64,000 bases of DNA from Aliivibrio sp. S4MY1 (lineage in GTDB: Bacteria; Pseudomonadota; Gammaproteobacteria; Enterobacterales; Vibrionaceae). Position 1 is the stretch's first letter. Each line of letters starts with the position of its first letter. Below, piece after piece: positions 40,948 through 50,524 of the stretch. Below the pieces are notes generated by a model. It saw only the letters and a list, made by a program, of their open reading frames with translations. It made no database searches and was not told where the DNA came from. The stretch lies in NCBI RefSeq assembly GCF_028765545.1, contig NZ_JARACP010000006.1, positions 62,001 through 126,000 on the forward strand, in the 5' to 3' direction. Both the position numbers and the translations under genes were made by a program.

Positions 40948-41507
40948 TGCGTTGGCTGACGGTACTGTCAGCCATTGCACTGCTTGCTTATCCGCTAGCG
41001 GTTTACTACGGTCTCCATTTTGGTGGAATTACGACCGTAGCAGGCGTGCTAGCGGTGTTGTTTCTGGTGCGAATGGTTGGTGGAAAACAAGTTCCAATAA
41101 AAGAGCTAAAATACATTGCCATGACAAGTGGTGGAGCTGGAATCATTCTTGCTGGATTAGGCTGGTTATTTCGATCAGAAGGATGGTTTACGTTTTACCC
41201 TGTGATCGTTAATGTCGTCATGTTTACCGTCTTTTTTTGGACGTTATTTCAGCCTCAAAGTATGATTGAACGTTTTGCTCGCCTTCAAGAACCTGATCTT
41301 CCACCAAGTGGCGTGGCCTACACGAGAACCGTAACTAAAGTGTGGTGTGTCTTTTTTGTCATTAACGGTTCGATTTCACTCTCTACTTGTTTTTTAGAGA
41401 TGAAAGTATGGATGTTGTATAACGGTTTTATTAGCTATTTATTGATAGGGACTTTATTTGTCACTGAATGGCTAGTGCGTCAATGGATAAAGAGAAAAGA
41501 AGCATGA
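40947..41507 (+). CDS. apeG: Aryl polyene cluster integral membrane protein (ApeG, COG4648 type)
   Basis: 186 residues with about five or six hydrophobic helices (LTVLSAIALLAYPLAVYYGL; ITTVAGVLAVLFLVRMV; YPVIVNVVMFTVFFWTLF). Proteins of this type occur at this place in aryl polyene and related pigment clusters; the biochemical role is unknown. Start and stop overlap its neighbours by one and four bases, so it is coupled to apeF and apeH. Confidence 0.78.
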   Translation: MRWLTVLSAIALLAYPLAVYYGLHFGGITTVAGVLAVLFLVRMVGGKQVPIKELKYIAMTSGGAGIILAGLGWLFRSEGWFTFYPVIVNVVMFTVFFWTLFQPQSMIERFARLQEPDLPPSGVAYTRTVTKVWCVFFVINGSISLSTCFLEMKVWMLYNGFISYLLIGTLFVTEWLVRQWIKRKEA

Positions 41508-42871
41508 GCTACACAGCACTTTCCCATCTTACCAACCAAGAAAACCTAACTCATCATGTGTGCTTTGATGAGCAGCACACTTATGTGAGTTATCAGCAGT
41601 TTCAGCGTGATGTGCAACGAGTGTGTGGCTATTTATCTCATCAGTCAGAAGTAAAGTGGGCATTATGCTTTGACGACAGTTATCAGTTTGCTGTCTCTTT
41701 TCTTGCTTTGGCTCATGCAGGAAAACACATTATTTTACCAGGTAACCATCAACCTGCGGCATTAACTGAATTATCTGAACATTTTGATGCGCTGTTGCAT
41801 GATGACATTATTCAAATCATGCCATGCGAACAGCACAGTCATTATCAAACCATTTCCTATAATGTCATGAGTGTATTATCCCCGTTAAAGCTTGATGATA
41901 TCCGTCTTACTTTGTTTACCTCAGGCTCTACTGATACACCAAAACCGATCGAAAAAACATTGCAATTATTGAGTAATGAAATTGATCAATTGGAACAATT
42001 ATGGGGTGATAAACTAGACGCGACTGAGATTTACAGCACCGTTTCTCATCAACATATTTATGGTTTGTTATTTCGAGTATTATGGCCATTGTGCGCAGGT
42101 CGTGCGTTCAGTAGAACCAATTTCATTTATCCAGAGCAAATTTTATCTCATCAATCTGAGTATAAAAAAACACTCATTTGCAGTCCTGCGCTATTAAAAC
42201 GTCTTGCTGATCATGAAGGTTACAATCACTACCAAATGGTTTTTTCTTCAGGTGGTCCTTTAGCTATTGAAGGAGCAGAACAGAGCGAAGCAAAACTATC
42301 TTTGCGTCCATTTGAAGTGTACGGCAGCACTGAAACTGGTGGGGTCGGTTATCGCCAACAAATAGAACCAACATCCCTCTGGACATTCTTTTCTTCTCAT
42401 AAAGCTCGCTTGAATATTGAGCATTGCCTAGAACTATTGTCACCTTTTATTGATGAGTCACAGTGGTATCCGACCAGTGATTACTGTGATTTGTTGGATA
42501 ATGGGCAATTCATGCTAAAAGGGCGAGTCGATAGAGTCATCAAAATTGAAGAAAAACGATTATCACTTACTGAAGTTGAAAAGCGTTTAATGCAACTAGA
42601 ATGGATTGATGAAGCCGCGGTGATCCCAATGGAAGAAGCCAAACGCACCGTATTAGGGGCCGTTATTGTTCTTTCAGACACTGGGAACAAATTAATGCTA
42701 CAAGGCTCTAAGGGTAAGTTTTGGTTAAAATTACGCTCTGAATTAAGAGAGTGGCTAGAGCCAGTAGGCATTCCACGTCGCTTTAGAGCGGTTGAAGAGA
42801 TCCCATTAAATAGTCAAGGTAAGCGTCAAATGCACGACCTACATCAGCTATTTAATGATGTTAATGATTAA
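41504..42871 (+). CDS. apeH: Acyl-AMP ligase of the aryl polyene starter unit (ApeH)
   Basis: 455-residue member of the acyl-adenylating (ANL) superfamily. Motifs: FTSGSTDTPKP (phosphate loop), YGSTETGG, KGRVDRVIKI (hinge) and the C-terminal catalytic Lys in NSQGKRQMHDL. It should activate the aryl acid starter and load it on an ACP. The ATG at 41504 overlaps the apeG stop (ATGA) and gives MSYTALSHL; the frame is open 12 codons further upstream inside apeG. Confidence 0.85.
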   Translation: MSYTALSHLTNQENLTHHVCFDEQHTYVSYQQFQRDVQRVCGYLSHQSEVKWALCFDDSYQFAVSFLALAHAGKHIILPGNHQPAALTELSEHFDALLHDDIIQIMPCEQHSHYQTISYNVMSVLSPLKLDDIRLTLFTSGSTDTPKPIEKTLQLLSNEIDQLEQLWGDKLDATEIYSTVSHQHIYGLLFRVLWPLCAGRAFSRTNFIYPEQILSHQSEYKKTLICSPALLKRLADHEGYNHYQMVFSSGGPLAIEGAEQSEAKLSLRPFEVYGSTETGGVGYRQQIEPTSLWTFFSSHKARLNIEHCLELLSPFIDESQWYPTSDYCDLLDNGQFMLKGRVDRVIKIEEKRLSLTEVEKRLMQLEWIDEAAVIPMEEAKRTVLGAVIVLSDTGNKLMLQGSKGKFWLKLRSELREWLEPVGIPRRFRAVEEIPLNSQGKRQMHDLHQLFNDVND

Positions 42872-42882
42872 AAGAAGTACTC

Positions 42883-43257
42883 ATGAAAAAACGTAAACCG
42901 ACCATTATTTCTACGAAAATAGACACAGAAGATCAAAATCAACCAAGCGTTGTTATTACAATGCGTGTGGATGAAGATATTTTAGATTTTACTGGTCACT
43001 TTCCTGGCCATCCATTATTACCAGGGGTTACTCAGGTAGATTGGGCAATTTATTATGGTCAGCTGTACCTGCAAGCAAATTCTGTTTTTCAAGGTATGGA
43101 AGTTTTAAAATTTCAGGAGCCAATCTTACCTAATACAGAAGTTGAGCTAGAGCTTCGTTGGGTAAAAGACAAAGAAAAACTCTATTTTGCTTTTAGTTCT
43201 AAACAAGGCGAGAGCATGAGCAAATACTCCTCTGGCCGAATTTTATTAGGACAATAA
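42883..43257 (+). CDS. apeI: Hotdog 3-hydroxyacyl-ACP dehydratase (ApeI)
   Basis: 124-residue FabA/FabZ-like hotdog protein. GHFPGHPLLPGVTQVDW contains the catalytic His; the acid residue that is Glu in FabZ is Asp here (VDW in place of LEA). One of two dehydratases in the cluster that remove water after each ketoreduction so that all double bonds are kept. apeJ starts two bases beyond its stop. Confidence 0.85.
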   Translation: MKKRKPTIISTKIDTEDQNQPSVVITMRVDEDILDFTGHFPGHPLLPGVTQVDWAIYYGQLYLQANSVFQGMEVLKFQEPILPNTEVELELRWVKDKEKLYFAFSSKQGESMSKYSSGRILLGQ

Positions 43258-43258
43258 T

Positions 43259-44950
43259 ATGACAACTTTCCGTCCTTGTTTTCTTATTCCTTGTTATAAC
43301 CATGGCAAAACAGTCCCTGCAGTGGTTGAGTCACTAATGAGCTTTGGTTATCCAATGCTGATTGTTGATGATGGCAGTAATAGAGAAACAAAACAGATAT
43401 TAGCGGATGTCACAGCCAATAATGATCAAGTAACGTTAATTACGTTAGCTGAAAACCAAGGCAAAGGTGGCGCCGTCATTGCCGGGATTGAAGCCGCATA
43501 TCAGCGAAGCTTTAGCCATGCGATTCAAATTGATGCTGACGGTCAGCATGATTTAGAGGCTTTACCTAAACTGATTAAAGAGTCACAAACCCACCCAACC
43601 GCTTTGATTTCAGGTCAACCAGTTTATGACGAGAGTGTACCTAAGTCTCGTTTATATGGCCGTTATGTTACTCATGTTTGGGTTTGGATTGAGACGCTTT
43701 CATTTGCTATTAAAGACAGTATGTGTGGTTTTCGCTCTTACCCAATCGGACCAACTATAGGTGTGTTAGAGCGTGTTGTTATTGGCCGCCGAATGGATTT
43801 CGATACAGAGATCATGGTTCGAATGTATTGGAATGAAACGGATATCCGTTTTGTTAATACTCGTGTTATTTATCCAGAAGATGGCATTTCTCACTTTGAT
43901 ACATTATGGGATAACGTAAAAATCAGTTGGATGCATACAAAACTTGTTTTTGGTATGTTGCCACGTATTCCATCGTTGCTTCGTCGTAAGCCTGTTCAAG
44001 ACGATCATTGGTCTTCACACGCCGAGCGCGGAACGGTTTTAGGTATTCAATTTTTGCTTTGGATTTACTCAACGTTTGGTCGGGGCGTGTTTTCGTTATT
44101 GCTAAAGCCTGTAATGGCTTATTACTATTTACGTGGTGGTTCAGTAAAACAAGCGTCTGATGATTTTATTCAACAAGTAAATGCGTACGCTCGAATTAAA
44201 GGCATCACACTGCCTGAAAGACTCACCCCTTATCGCCACTTGGTGTCATTTGGCGAAACCATGTTAGATAAATTAGCAGCATGGCGTGGTGATTTTTCTG
44301 AAAGAAATTTAACAGTGCATGGTATTGAGCATTATGAAGCGTTATTTAAACGTGAAAAAGGCATTGTTATGCTAGGCTCACATTTGGGTAATTTAGAGTT
44401 ATGCCGAGCATTAAGTCGTCGTCATAAAGAGTTAAAAATTAATGCGTTAGTATTTACCGAACATGCAGAGCGTTTTAATACCGTGATGAGAACCGTGAAT
44501 CCTCAATCAGATATCAATTTAATTCAGGTTAGTAAAATGGGGCCAGATACTGCCATTTTATTGCAGCAGAAAATTGATGCTGGGGAGTGGATTGTGATTG
44601 TGGGAGACAGAACCTCAGTCACCAAAGAAGATCGCGTTATCTGGGCTGATTTCTTAGGTAAACCAGCACCGTTTCCACAGGGGCCATTTATGTTGGCGTC
44701 TATTTTAAAACAACCCGTTTATTTGATGTTTGGACTACGTGACGATACACAAAAAGATCCACGTTTTGAGGTGTATTTTGAACCGTTTTCAGAGCAAATT
44801 ATTTTACCTCGTGGACAGCGAGAAGAGGCTTTGCAAGAAGTCGTACAAAATTATGCCCAGCGTTTGGAGCATTTCACATTAAAGGCACCATCACAGTGGT
44901 ATAACTTTTTTAATTTTTGGCAGTTAACTGGAAAGAAAGATGACAACTAA
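43259..44950 (+). CDS. apeJ: Fused glycosyltransferase 2 / lipid acyltransferase (ApeJ)
   Basis: 563 residues in two domains. Residues about 1-240 are a GT-A family 2 glycosyltransferase (FLIPCYNHGKTVP; IVDDGSN; QIDADGQHD). Residues about 310-560 are an LPLAT acyltransferase of the lipid A type (MLGSHLGNLELCRAL; VGDRTS; PFPQGPFMLA). Joining the two activities in one chain suggests it glycosylates and acylates the same lipid carrier that receives the polyene. It overlaps the ammonia-lyase gene by 11 bases. Confidence 0.85.
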   Translation: MTTFRPCFLIPCYNHGKTVPAVVESLMSFGYPMLIVDDGSNRETKQILADVTANNDQVTLITLAENQGKGGAVIAGIEAAYQRSFSHAIQIDADGQHDLEALPKLIKESQTHPTALISGQPVYDESVPKSRLYGRYVTHVWVWIETLSFAIKDSMCGFRSYPIGPTIGVLERVVIGRRMDFDTEIMVRMYWNETDIRFVNTRVIYPEDGISHFDTLWDNVKISWMHTKLVFGMLPRIPSLLRRKPVQDDHWSSHAERGTVLGIQFLLWIYSTFGRGVFSLLLKPVMAYYYLRGGSVKQASDDFIQQVNAYARIKGITLPERLTPYRHLVSFGETMLDKLAAWRGDFSERNLTVHGIEHYEALFKREKGIVMLGSHLGNLELCRALSRRHKELKINALVFTEHAERFNTVMRTVNPQSDINLIQVSKMGPDTAILLQQKIDAGEWIVIVGDRTSVTKEDRVIWADFLGKPAPFPQGPFMLASILKQPVYLMFGLRDDTQKDPRFEVYFEPFSEQIILPRGQREEALQEVVQNYAQRLEHFTLKAPSQWYNFFNFWQLTGKKDDN

Positions 44951-46475
44951 TTCAATTACATTTGGTAAGGGACGTCTGACGATTGAAGACGTTGTTGAGA
45001 TTGCAAATGGTGCTAATGCACAATTAAATAACGCTGACGAATTCACTGCTAAAATTGATCGTGGTGTGGAGTTTCTTGAGCGACTTCTAAAAGAAGAAGG
45101 CGTTATCTATGGTGTAACAACGGGATATGGTGATTCTTGTACGGTTGCTATCCCTATGGATTTAGTGGATGAGTTGCCATTACATTTAACACGTTTCCAC
45201 GGCTGTGGTTTAGGTGAAAATTTAGATGAGCAACAATCTCGTGCGGTATTAGCTACTCGTTTGTGTTCTTTATCTCAAGGTGTTTCAGGCGTCACTCACG
45301 ATTTGTTAAACCAAATTGTCACCTTAATTAACCACGGAATTTCACCGCGCATTCCTCAAGAAGGTTCAGTGGGCGCAAGTGGCGATTTAACACCGCTATC
45401 TTACCTTGCTGCAGCATTAATTGGTGAGCGTGAAGTTATCTATAAAGGTGAGATTCGCGCAACAGCTGATGTGTTTAAAGAGCTAAACATCACACCGATT
45501 AAGCTGAAACCAAAAGAAGGTTTAGCGTTAATGAATGGTACGTCAGTAATGACGGCACTGGCGTGTTTGGCTTATAAGCGTGCTGAGTACTTAGCGCAAA
45601 TGGCAACTAAGATCACTGCAATGGTTTCTGTTGGCATGCAAGGTAATGACTTCCATTTTGACGAAGCCTTATTTGCCGTAAAACCGCATCCAGGCCAGCA
45701 ACAAATTGCATCATGGTTACGTTCTGATTTACATAACGAAACGCCACCAAGAAACAGTGATCGTCTGCAAGATCGTTACTCTCTACGTTGTGCGCCGCAC
45801 GTTATTGGTGTTCTGCAAGATAGCCTACCGTTCTTACGTCAAATGATTGAGAATGAACTGAACAGTGCGAACGATAACCCAATTATTGATGGCGATAATG
45901 AGCGTGTTCTTCATGGCGGTCATTTCTACGGTGGTCACATTGCCATGGCGATGGACATGCTAAAAACAGCGGTTGCCAACATTGCTGATCTACTGGATCG
46001 TCAAATGGCACAGTTAATGGATTATAAGTTTAATAACGGCTTACCATTCAACCTAACTGGTGCAACGGGCGCTCGTAAACCAATTAACCACGGCTTTAAA
46101 GCGGTACAAATTGGTATCTCAGCATGGACGGCAGAAGCGCTTAAAGGCACGATGCCAGCAAGTGTGTTCTCGCGTTCAACTGAGTGTCATAACCAAGATA
46201 AAGTAAGCATGGGAACTATTGCATCACGTGATTGTTTACGTGTACTTCAACTAACAGAGCAAGTGACGTCTGCCTCTTTATTGGCAGCAACTCAAGCGCT
46301 AGTGTTACGTGAGAGACAAGGCGAGTTAAGTGATGACGAGCTAAGTGTTGAGCTAAAAACTATGCGTGATGCTGTGTTGTCAGAGTTTACCTTTGTAGAT
46401 GAAGATCGTCCGTTAGAGCAAGACTTACGCAACTTCATTGATAAAATTCAACAACAACATTGGACGCTATACTAA
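44940..46475 (+). CDS. Aromatic amino acid ammonia-lyase (HAL/TAL family) in the aryl polyene operon
   Basis: 511 residues of the MIO ammonia-lyase family. The self-made prosthetic group forms from Ala146-Ser147-Gly148 in GSVGASGDLTPLS. Further family blocks are GVTTGYGDS, LNGTSVM-like MNGTSVMTALA, RYSLRCAPH and NSANDNPIIDGD. The residue pair that helps set substrate choice reads Phe86-His87 (RFHGCG) by eye, unlike the Ser-His of histidine lyases. Lying inside the ape operon, it probably makes a cinnamate-type acid such as 4-coumarate from tyrosine for the aryl head; histidine degradation genes are absent. Substrate is inferred. Confidence 0.85.
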   Translation: MTTNSITFGKGRLTIEDVVEIANGANAQLNNADEFTAKIDRGVEFLERLLKEEGVIYGVTTGYGDSCTVAIPMDLVDELPLHLTRFHGCGLGENLDEQQSRAVLATRLCSLSQGVSGVTHDLLNQIVTLINHGISPRIPQEGSVGASGDLTPLSYLAAALIGEREVIYKGEIRATADVFKELNITPIKLKPKEGLALMNGTSVMTALACLAYKRAEYLAQMATKITAMVSVGMQGNDFHFDEALFAVKPHPGQQQIASWLRSDLHNETPPRNSDRLQDRYSLRCAPHVIGVLQDSLPFLRQMIENELNSANDNPIIDGDNERVLHGGHFYGGHIAMAMDMLKTAVANIADLLDRQMAQLMDYKFNNGLPFNLTGATGARKPINHGFKAVQIGISAWTAEALKGTMPASVFSRSTECHNQDKVSMGTIASRDCLRVLQLTEQVTSASLLAATQALVLRERQGELSDDELSVELKTMRDAVLSEFTFVDEDRPLEQDLRNFIDKIQQQHWTLY

Positions 46476-46927
46476 TGTCAAACTCTGTAGTTAATGCTGA
46501 AGAGAATATTCGCGTATTAAGTGCAGAAGTGTTGATCACCACCGCCTTTCAGGATGCAGATCCTATGGGCGTGGTGTATCACGGTAACTATTTTCGCTTC
46601 TTCGAGAAAGCACGCCATGAAATGCTTGAGAAGATAGGATATAGCTACCGAGATATGATGGCGTCAGGTTATGTTTGGCCCATCATTGACACTCGTGTAA
46701 AATATGTAAAATCCATTCCTTATGATCACACCATTCGCGTGGTGGCTACATTAACCGAATGGGAAAATCGTATGCGTGTAGATTACGTTATTTATGATGC
46801 AGACTCAGGCGTTAGAATGACAAAAGCTCATACGATGCAAGTCGCGGTTTCCGTTGAAACCGAAGAGATGTGTTTTGTCTCTCCTCGTATATTTACGGAC
46901 AAAGTAGAGGCTTACCAACATGGGTAA
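46475..46927 (+). CDS. apeK: 4HBT-type thioesterase (ApeK)
   Basis: 150-residue hotdog thioesterase. DADPMGVVYHGNYFRFFEKAR is the 4-hydroxybenzoyl-CoA thioesterase signature with its catalytic Asp. It may release the polyene from the ACP or remove stalled chains. The ATG at 46475 overlaps the ammonia-lyase stop by one base; a TTG 15 bases earlier is in frame but inside the upstream gene. Confidence 0.85.
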   Translation: MSNSVVNAEENIRVLSAEVLITTAFQDADPMGVVYHGNYFRFFEKARHEMLEKIGYSYRDMMASGYVWPIIDTRVKYVKSIPYDHTIRVVATLTEWENRMRVDYVIYDADSGVRMTKAHTMQVAVSVETEEMCFVSPRIFTDKVEAYQHG

Positions 46928-47540
46928 TCATAAACAGCGTTTTACATTATGGATTGTTTCGATCTTTTTATTGTTTAGCGTGAATAGCTTTGCTTTTGAT
47001 ATTGATGATCTGCAGCAACAACTCGCACAATCGACATTGGTTCGTGGTGAGTTTCAGCAAGTTCGAACCATGCAGATGTTTAACCAGCCTTTATCAACAT
47101 CAGGTACATTTTTGCTGGACCATAAAAAGGGATTACTGTGGCAGCAAATCAAGCCATTCCCAATTAATCTCACATTAACTCAGAACAAACTTCGTCAGTC
47201 TATTAATGGTGAAGCACAAGTAATGAATGATTCTGAGAATCCAATGGCGTTCTATTTTACGCGTCTATTTTTGTCTCTGTTTAAAGGCGATACTGACGCG
47301 ATAGAAGAGAATTTCACATTACAGCTTTCAGGAGAGAAAGACGTTTGGACGCTATTGCTTATACCAACAACCTCGCCAATTGATAGTATATTTAAGTCAA
47401 TTAAGATTGAAGGTGGACAATACCTGAACCGAGTTGTATTAAGCGAAGTTCGTGGTGATGTCACTGAAATGGTATTTACTCAGCAATCCACTCAACCAAG
47501 CTCTTTAACAGAAGAAGAGTTAGCTGCATTTACCTTTTAA
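46920..47540 (+). CDS. apeL: LolA-like outer-membrane lipoprotein carrier (ApeL)
   Basis: 206 residues with a signal peptide (FTLWIVSIFLLFSVNSFAF) and a LolA-like beta fold (LVRGEFQQVRTMQMFNQPLSTSGTFLL). Probably ferries the hydrophobic product or its lipid carrier through the periplasm. Overlaps apeK by eight bases; followed by the MMPL exporter. Confidence 0.82.
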   Translation: MGNHKQRFTLWIVSIFLLFSVNSFAFDIDDLQQQLAQSTLVRGEFQQVRTMQMFNQPLSTSGTFLLDHKKGLLWQQIKPFPINLTLTQNKLRQSINGEAQVMNDSENPMAFYFTRLFLSLFKGDTDAIEENFTLQLSGEKDVWTLLLIPTTSPIDSIFKSIKIEGGQYLNRVVLSEVRGDVTEMVFTQQSTQPSSLTEEELAAFTF

Positions 47541-47553
47541 CGGTATTTAATTA

Positions 47554-49890
47554 ATGATAATGAAACCGCGCTTACTGGCATTAATTTGGTCATTGGTATT
47601 ATTGATAATCTTGGGTGTGTTTGGTTATCAAACCAGCACCAAAGGCGCATTACCGATTGAAACGAACATCTTAGCGTTACTGCCTGATAATCAACAAGAT
47701 CCCGTTGCTCAGCAAGCCTTTGATAATATTGCGAATACCATGAGTGATAAAGTGGTGTTTGTCGTGCATCAAAGGCAGAGTAATGATAAAGAGTTGATTA
47801 CAGCGGTGGATTATCTCAGCCAAACATTAACTGAATTGCCAATGTTTGATTCAGTGACGGCAACGGTGAGTGAAAATCAGCAGCAAGCGTGGGGTCAATA
47901 CTACTTTCCTGCACGAGCACAACTATTAAGTGAGAAACAGAAACAACAGTTAACGGATAAACCAGAGCAGCAAGTCCAGCAAGTGTTGCATGCGTTATAC
48001 AATCCTTTTTCTGGGGTGACAGGTGCTGAGTTAGAAAACGACCCATTTTTGCTGTTTCGAGATTATTTATCAGGCTTAGTTCAGAGTTCAGGAAATATCC
48101 AAATTGAAAATGGTTATTTAACAGCCATGGTGGATCAACAGAAATACATAGTGATCACCGCCGATCTTGCCGGATCATCCTATCAGCTCTCTTTACAGCA
48201 GCAATTGCCTGATTTACTGACAGTAGAGCAGAAGATAGAAACTCAGTTTGATGTTGATATTCAACATACCGGTGTCATCTTCTATGCTGCGCATGGAACA
48301 GAGAGTGCAAAAGGGGAGATCAGTACCATAGGCTTAGGTTCATTGATTGGTATTTTTGTACTGGTTTTGGTGGTCTATCGCAGTACCTTGCCATTAGCGT
48401 TAGCCCTGTTATCTATAACCACAGGCTTATTCTGCGCCTATGTATTAACCATTAGCTTATTTGGTTCTATTCATTTATTTAGTTTGGTATTTGGTGCCAG
48501 TTTAATTGGTGTCTCGATAGATTATGCGTTTCACTTTTTAACTGATCGTTTAAATGCCGGAGCTAAATGGAACTCTGTCGAAGGTATAAAGCAACTTTTC
48601 CCAGCAATCACGCTTGGTTTAATCACCAGTTTAATTGGCTACCTTGGAATGCTGATTGCGCCGTTTCCTGGCTTACAGCAATTATCGCTCTTTTCTGCGA
48701 TTGGTTTAACTGCCGCTTATTTTACCGTTGTCTGTTGGTATCCTGTATTAGCCAGTAAACCGAGCAAGCACCATGTTATTCCTGCTCAACGAGCGCTAAG
48801 TCAATGGCTATTGGTATGGCAACAACCGCTGATCCGTTTAGTACTGCCATTCAGCCTTTTAATCGCTTCAGTATTTGGGGTAACACAGGCTAAATACGAT
48901 GATGATATTCGCCAACTTCAAGCATTGCCTCAAGCATTACAACAGCAAGAAAGAGAAATAAAAGCCATTACTGGTATTGGTGGATCTCAACAATTATTGT
49001 TGGTCAGAGCAAAGACAGAAGAAGCGTTATTACAAAAGTTAGAGCGAGTGTCAGATAAGCTTGAGCAGAGTGGTGATTTTGGTGGATTCCAATCCATTAG
49101 CCGTTATGTGCCATCACAAAAAACACAGCAAGAGAACTATCAACTCGTTACTGATTTATATAAACAACAAGCAGATACTTATCAAAAAGTGATACAGCAA
49201 AAGCAAGCACTGTCAGCATTACAGCCGTATCAAGCGTTAACGATTGAAGGTTTTTTAGCATCTCCAATATCAGAAACCGTAGGCTTTTTGTGGCTTGGTC
49301 ATATTGATGATGTATTTGCTTCAGTGATCACCTTTAATCAAGAAGTAGACAGTGCAACATTGAGTGAGTTTGCTAAAAATAACGACGCGACTTATCTCAA
49401 TAAAGCTGAAGAGATCTCTACCTTATTTGCTCAATACCGCCAACGAATTACCGAACTGTTATTAATGGCATATGCAGCAATATTTTTACTTTTATTACCT
49501 CGCTATAAAGTGAAACAAGCGTTCTTAATTGTATTGCCTCCGTTTATCGCAGGTTGTGCAGGGCTTGCGGTGACGGTGTTAACGGGGGTGCCATTAAATC
49601 TGTTTAATTTATTAGCGTTAATGCTGATTTTAGGAATAGGGATAGATTACACCCTGTTTTTTGCTGAGCAGAATAAACAAGGTGACGATTCCCATAAAGA
49701 AAGTACCTTATTGGCGATTTCATTATCGGCATTAACCACGATTCTTTCTTTTGGATTATTGGCATTAAGTGAAACCCAAGCGATCCACAGTTTTGGTATC
49801 ACGGTATTAACAGGTATCATTGTCGCTTGGTTACTCGCACCACTCAGTCAATTAGCCCCTTCTCATATTCACAGTAAAAGGGATAAATAA
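47554..49890 (+). CDS. apeM: MMPL/RND-type exporter (ApeM)
   Basis: 778-residue membrane protein with two similar halves, each with a large periplasmic loop followed by five or six helices (IGLGSLIGIFVLVLVVYRS; GASLIGVSIDYAFHF; LALMLILGIGIDYTLFF). The GxxxDYxxF stretches contain the proton-relay Asp of MMPL transporters. It probably moves the aryl polyene lipid out of the inner membrane toward ApeL. Two ATGs (47554 and 47560) are possible starts. Confidence 0.88.
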   Translation: MIMKPRLLALIWSLVLLIILGVFGYQTSTKGALPIETNILALLPDNQQDPVAQQAFDNIANTMSDKVVFVVHQRQSNDKELITAVDYLSQTLTELPMFDSVTATVSENQQQAWGQYYFPARAQLLSEKQKQQLTDKPEQQVQQVLHALYNPFSGVTGAELENDPFLLFRDYLSGLVQSSGNIQIENGYLTAMVDQQKYIVITADLAGSSYQLSLQQQLPDLLTVEQKIETQFDVDIQHTGVIFYAAHGTESAKGEISTIGLGSLIGIFVLVLVVYRSTLPLALALLSITTGLFCAYVLTISLFGSIHLFSLVFGASLIGVSIDYAFHFLTDRLNAGAKWNSVEGIKQLFPAITLGLITSLIGYLGMLIAPFPGLQQLSLFSAIGLTAAYFTVVCWYPVLASKPSKHHVIPAQRALSQWLLVWQQPLIRLVLPFSLLIASVFGVTQAKYDDDIRQLQALPQALQQQEREIKAITGIGGSQQLLLVRAKTEEALLQKLERVSDKLEQSGDFGGFQSISRYVPSQKTQQENYQLVTDLYKQQADTYQKVIQQKQALSALQPYQALTIEGFLASPISETVGFLWLGHIDDVFASVITFNQEVDSATLSEFAKNNDATYLNKAEEISTLFAQYRQRITELLLMAYAAIFLLLLPRYKVKQAFLIVLPPFIAGCAGLAVTVLTGVPLNLFNLLALMLILGIGIDYTLFFAEQNKQGDDSHKESTLLAISLSALTTILSFGLLALSETQAIHSFGITVLTGIIVAWLLAPLSQLAPSHIHSKRDK

Positions 49891-50519
49891 TGAAGAGTAA
49901 GCCGTTAACACTCCGTTATTTTAGTGTCTTTATTTTGTCGTTTATCCTTATGGGATGTGCATCAAAACCGATCAAACAGCCTAATCAAGTTGAGGTAGCT
50001 CAAGGAACATTTGTTACGCTACCTCAGCCAGAGCAATATGGCAGTGATTTATCTTTGAGTCAGTTGATTTCGGTTGAGTTTCAAGGAACTAAACAGCAAC
50101 TGCCAGTTCAATTACAACTAACGGGTAATGATCTGGTTCTTGCAGGTTTTGCTTCATGGGGATCTCGATTACTCAGCTTAGATTATGATGGGTTAACCCT
50201 AGAGACCTATGTTATGGCGGGGCTTGCGGATACACTTCCGCCTCCAGAGCAAGTATTGTTTAATGTGATGATTACCTTGTGGCCGCTGGAAGCGTGGCAG
50301 TCACCTCTTAATAGCATTGGTTGGACATTAACAGAAAGTGATAATCATCGAGTACTACGTGATGCTGTAGGTAACATTGTTCTTGATGCGCGTTATGATT
50401 CAATCAAAGACAAGCTTAGTGGTGATATCACGCTAAGTAGCCCTCATTTGGGCTATATTATTACCATCAAAACGTTTTCACATTCGCAAGAAGCACAAAC
50501 TCAAAAGAATAATGGATAA
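49890..50519 (+). CDS. apeN: DUF3261 lipoprotein (ApeN)
   Basis: 209 residues with a lipoprotein signal (SFILMGCASKP). Belongs to the DUF3261 type found in aryl polyene clusters; LolB-like use as the outer-membrane acceptor of the ApeL cargo is an inference from the neighbours. Overlaps apeM by one base. Confidence 0.78.
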   Translation: MKSKPLTLRYFSVFILSFILMGCASKPIKQPNQVEVAQGTFVTLPQPEQYGSDLSLSQLISVEFQGTKQQLPVQLQLTGNDLVLAGFASWGSRLLSLDYDGLTLETYVMAGLADTLPPPEQVLFNVMITLWPLEAWQSPLNSIGWTLTESDNHRVLRDAVGNIVLDARYDSIKDKLSGDITLSSPHLGYIITIKTFSHSQEAQTQKNNG

Positions 50520-50524
50520 ATAAA

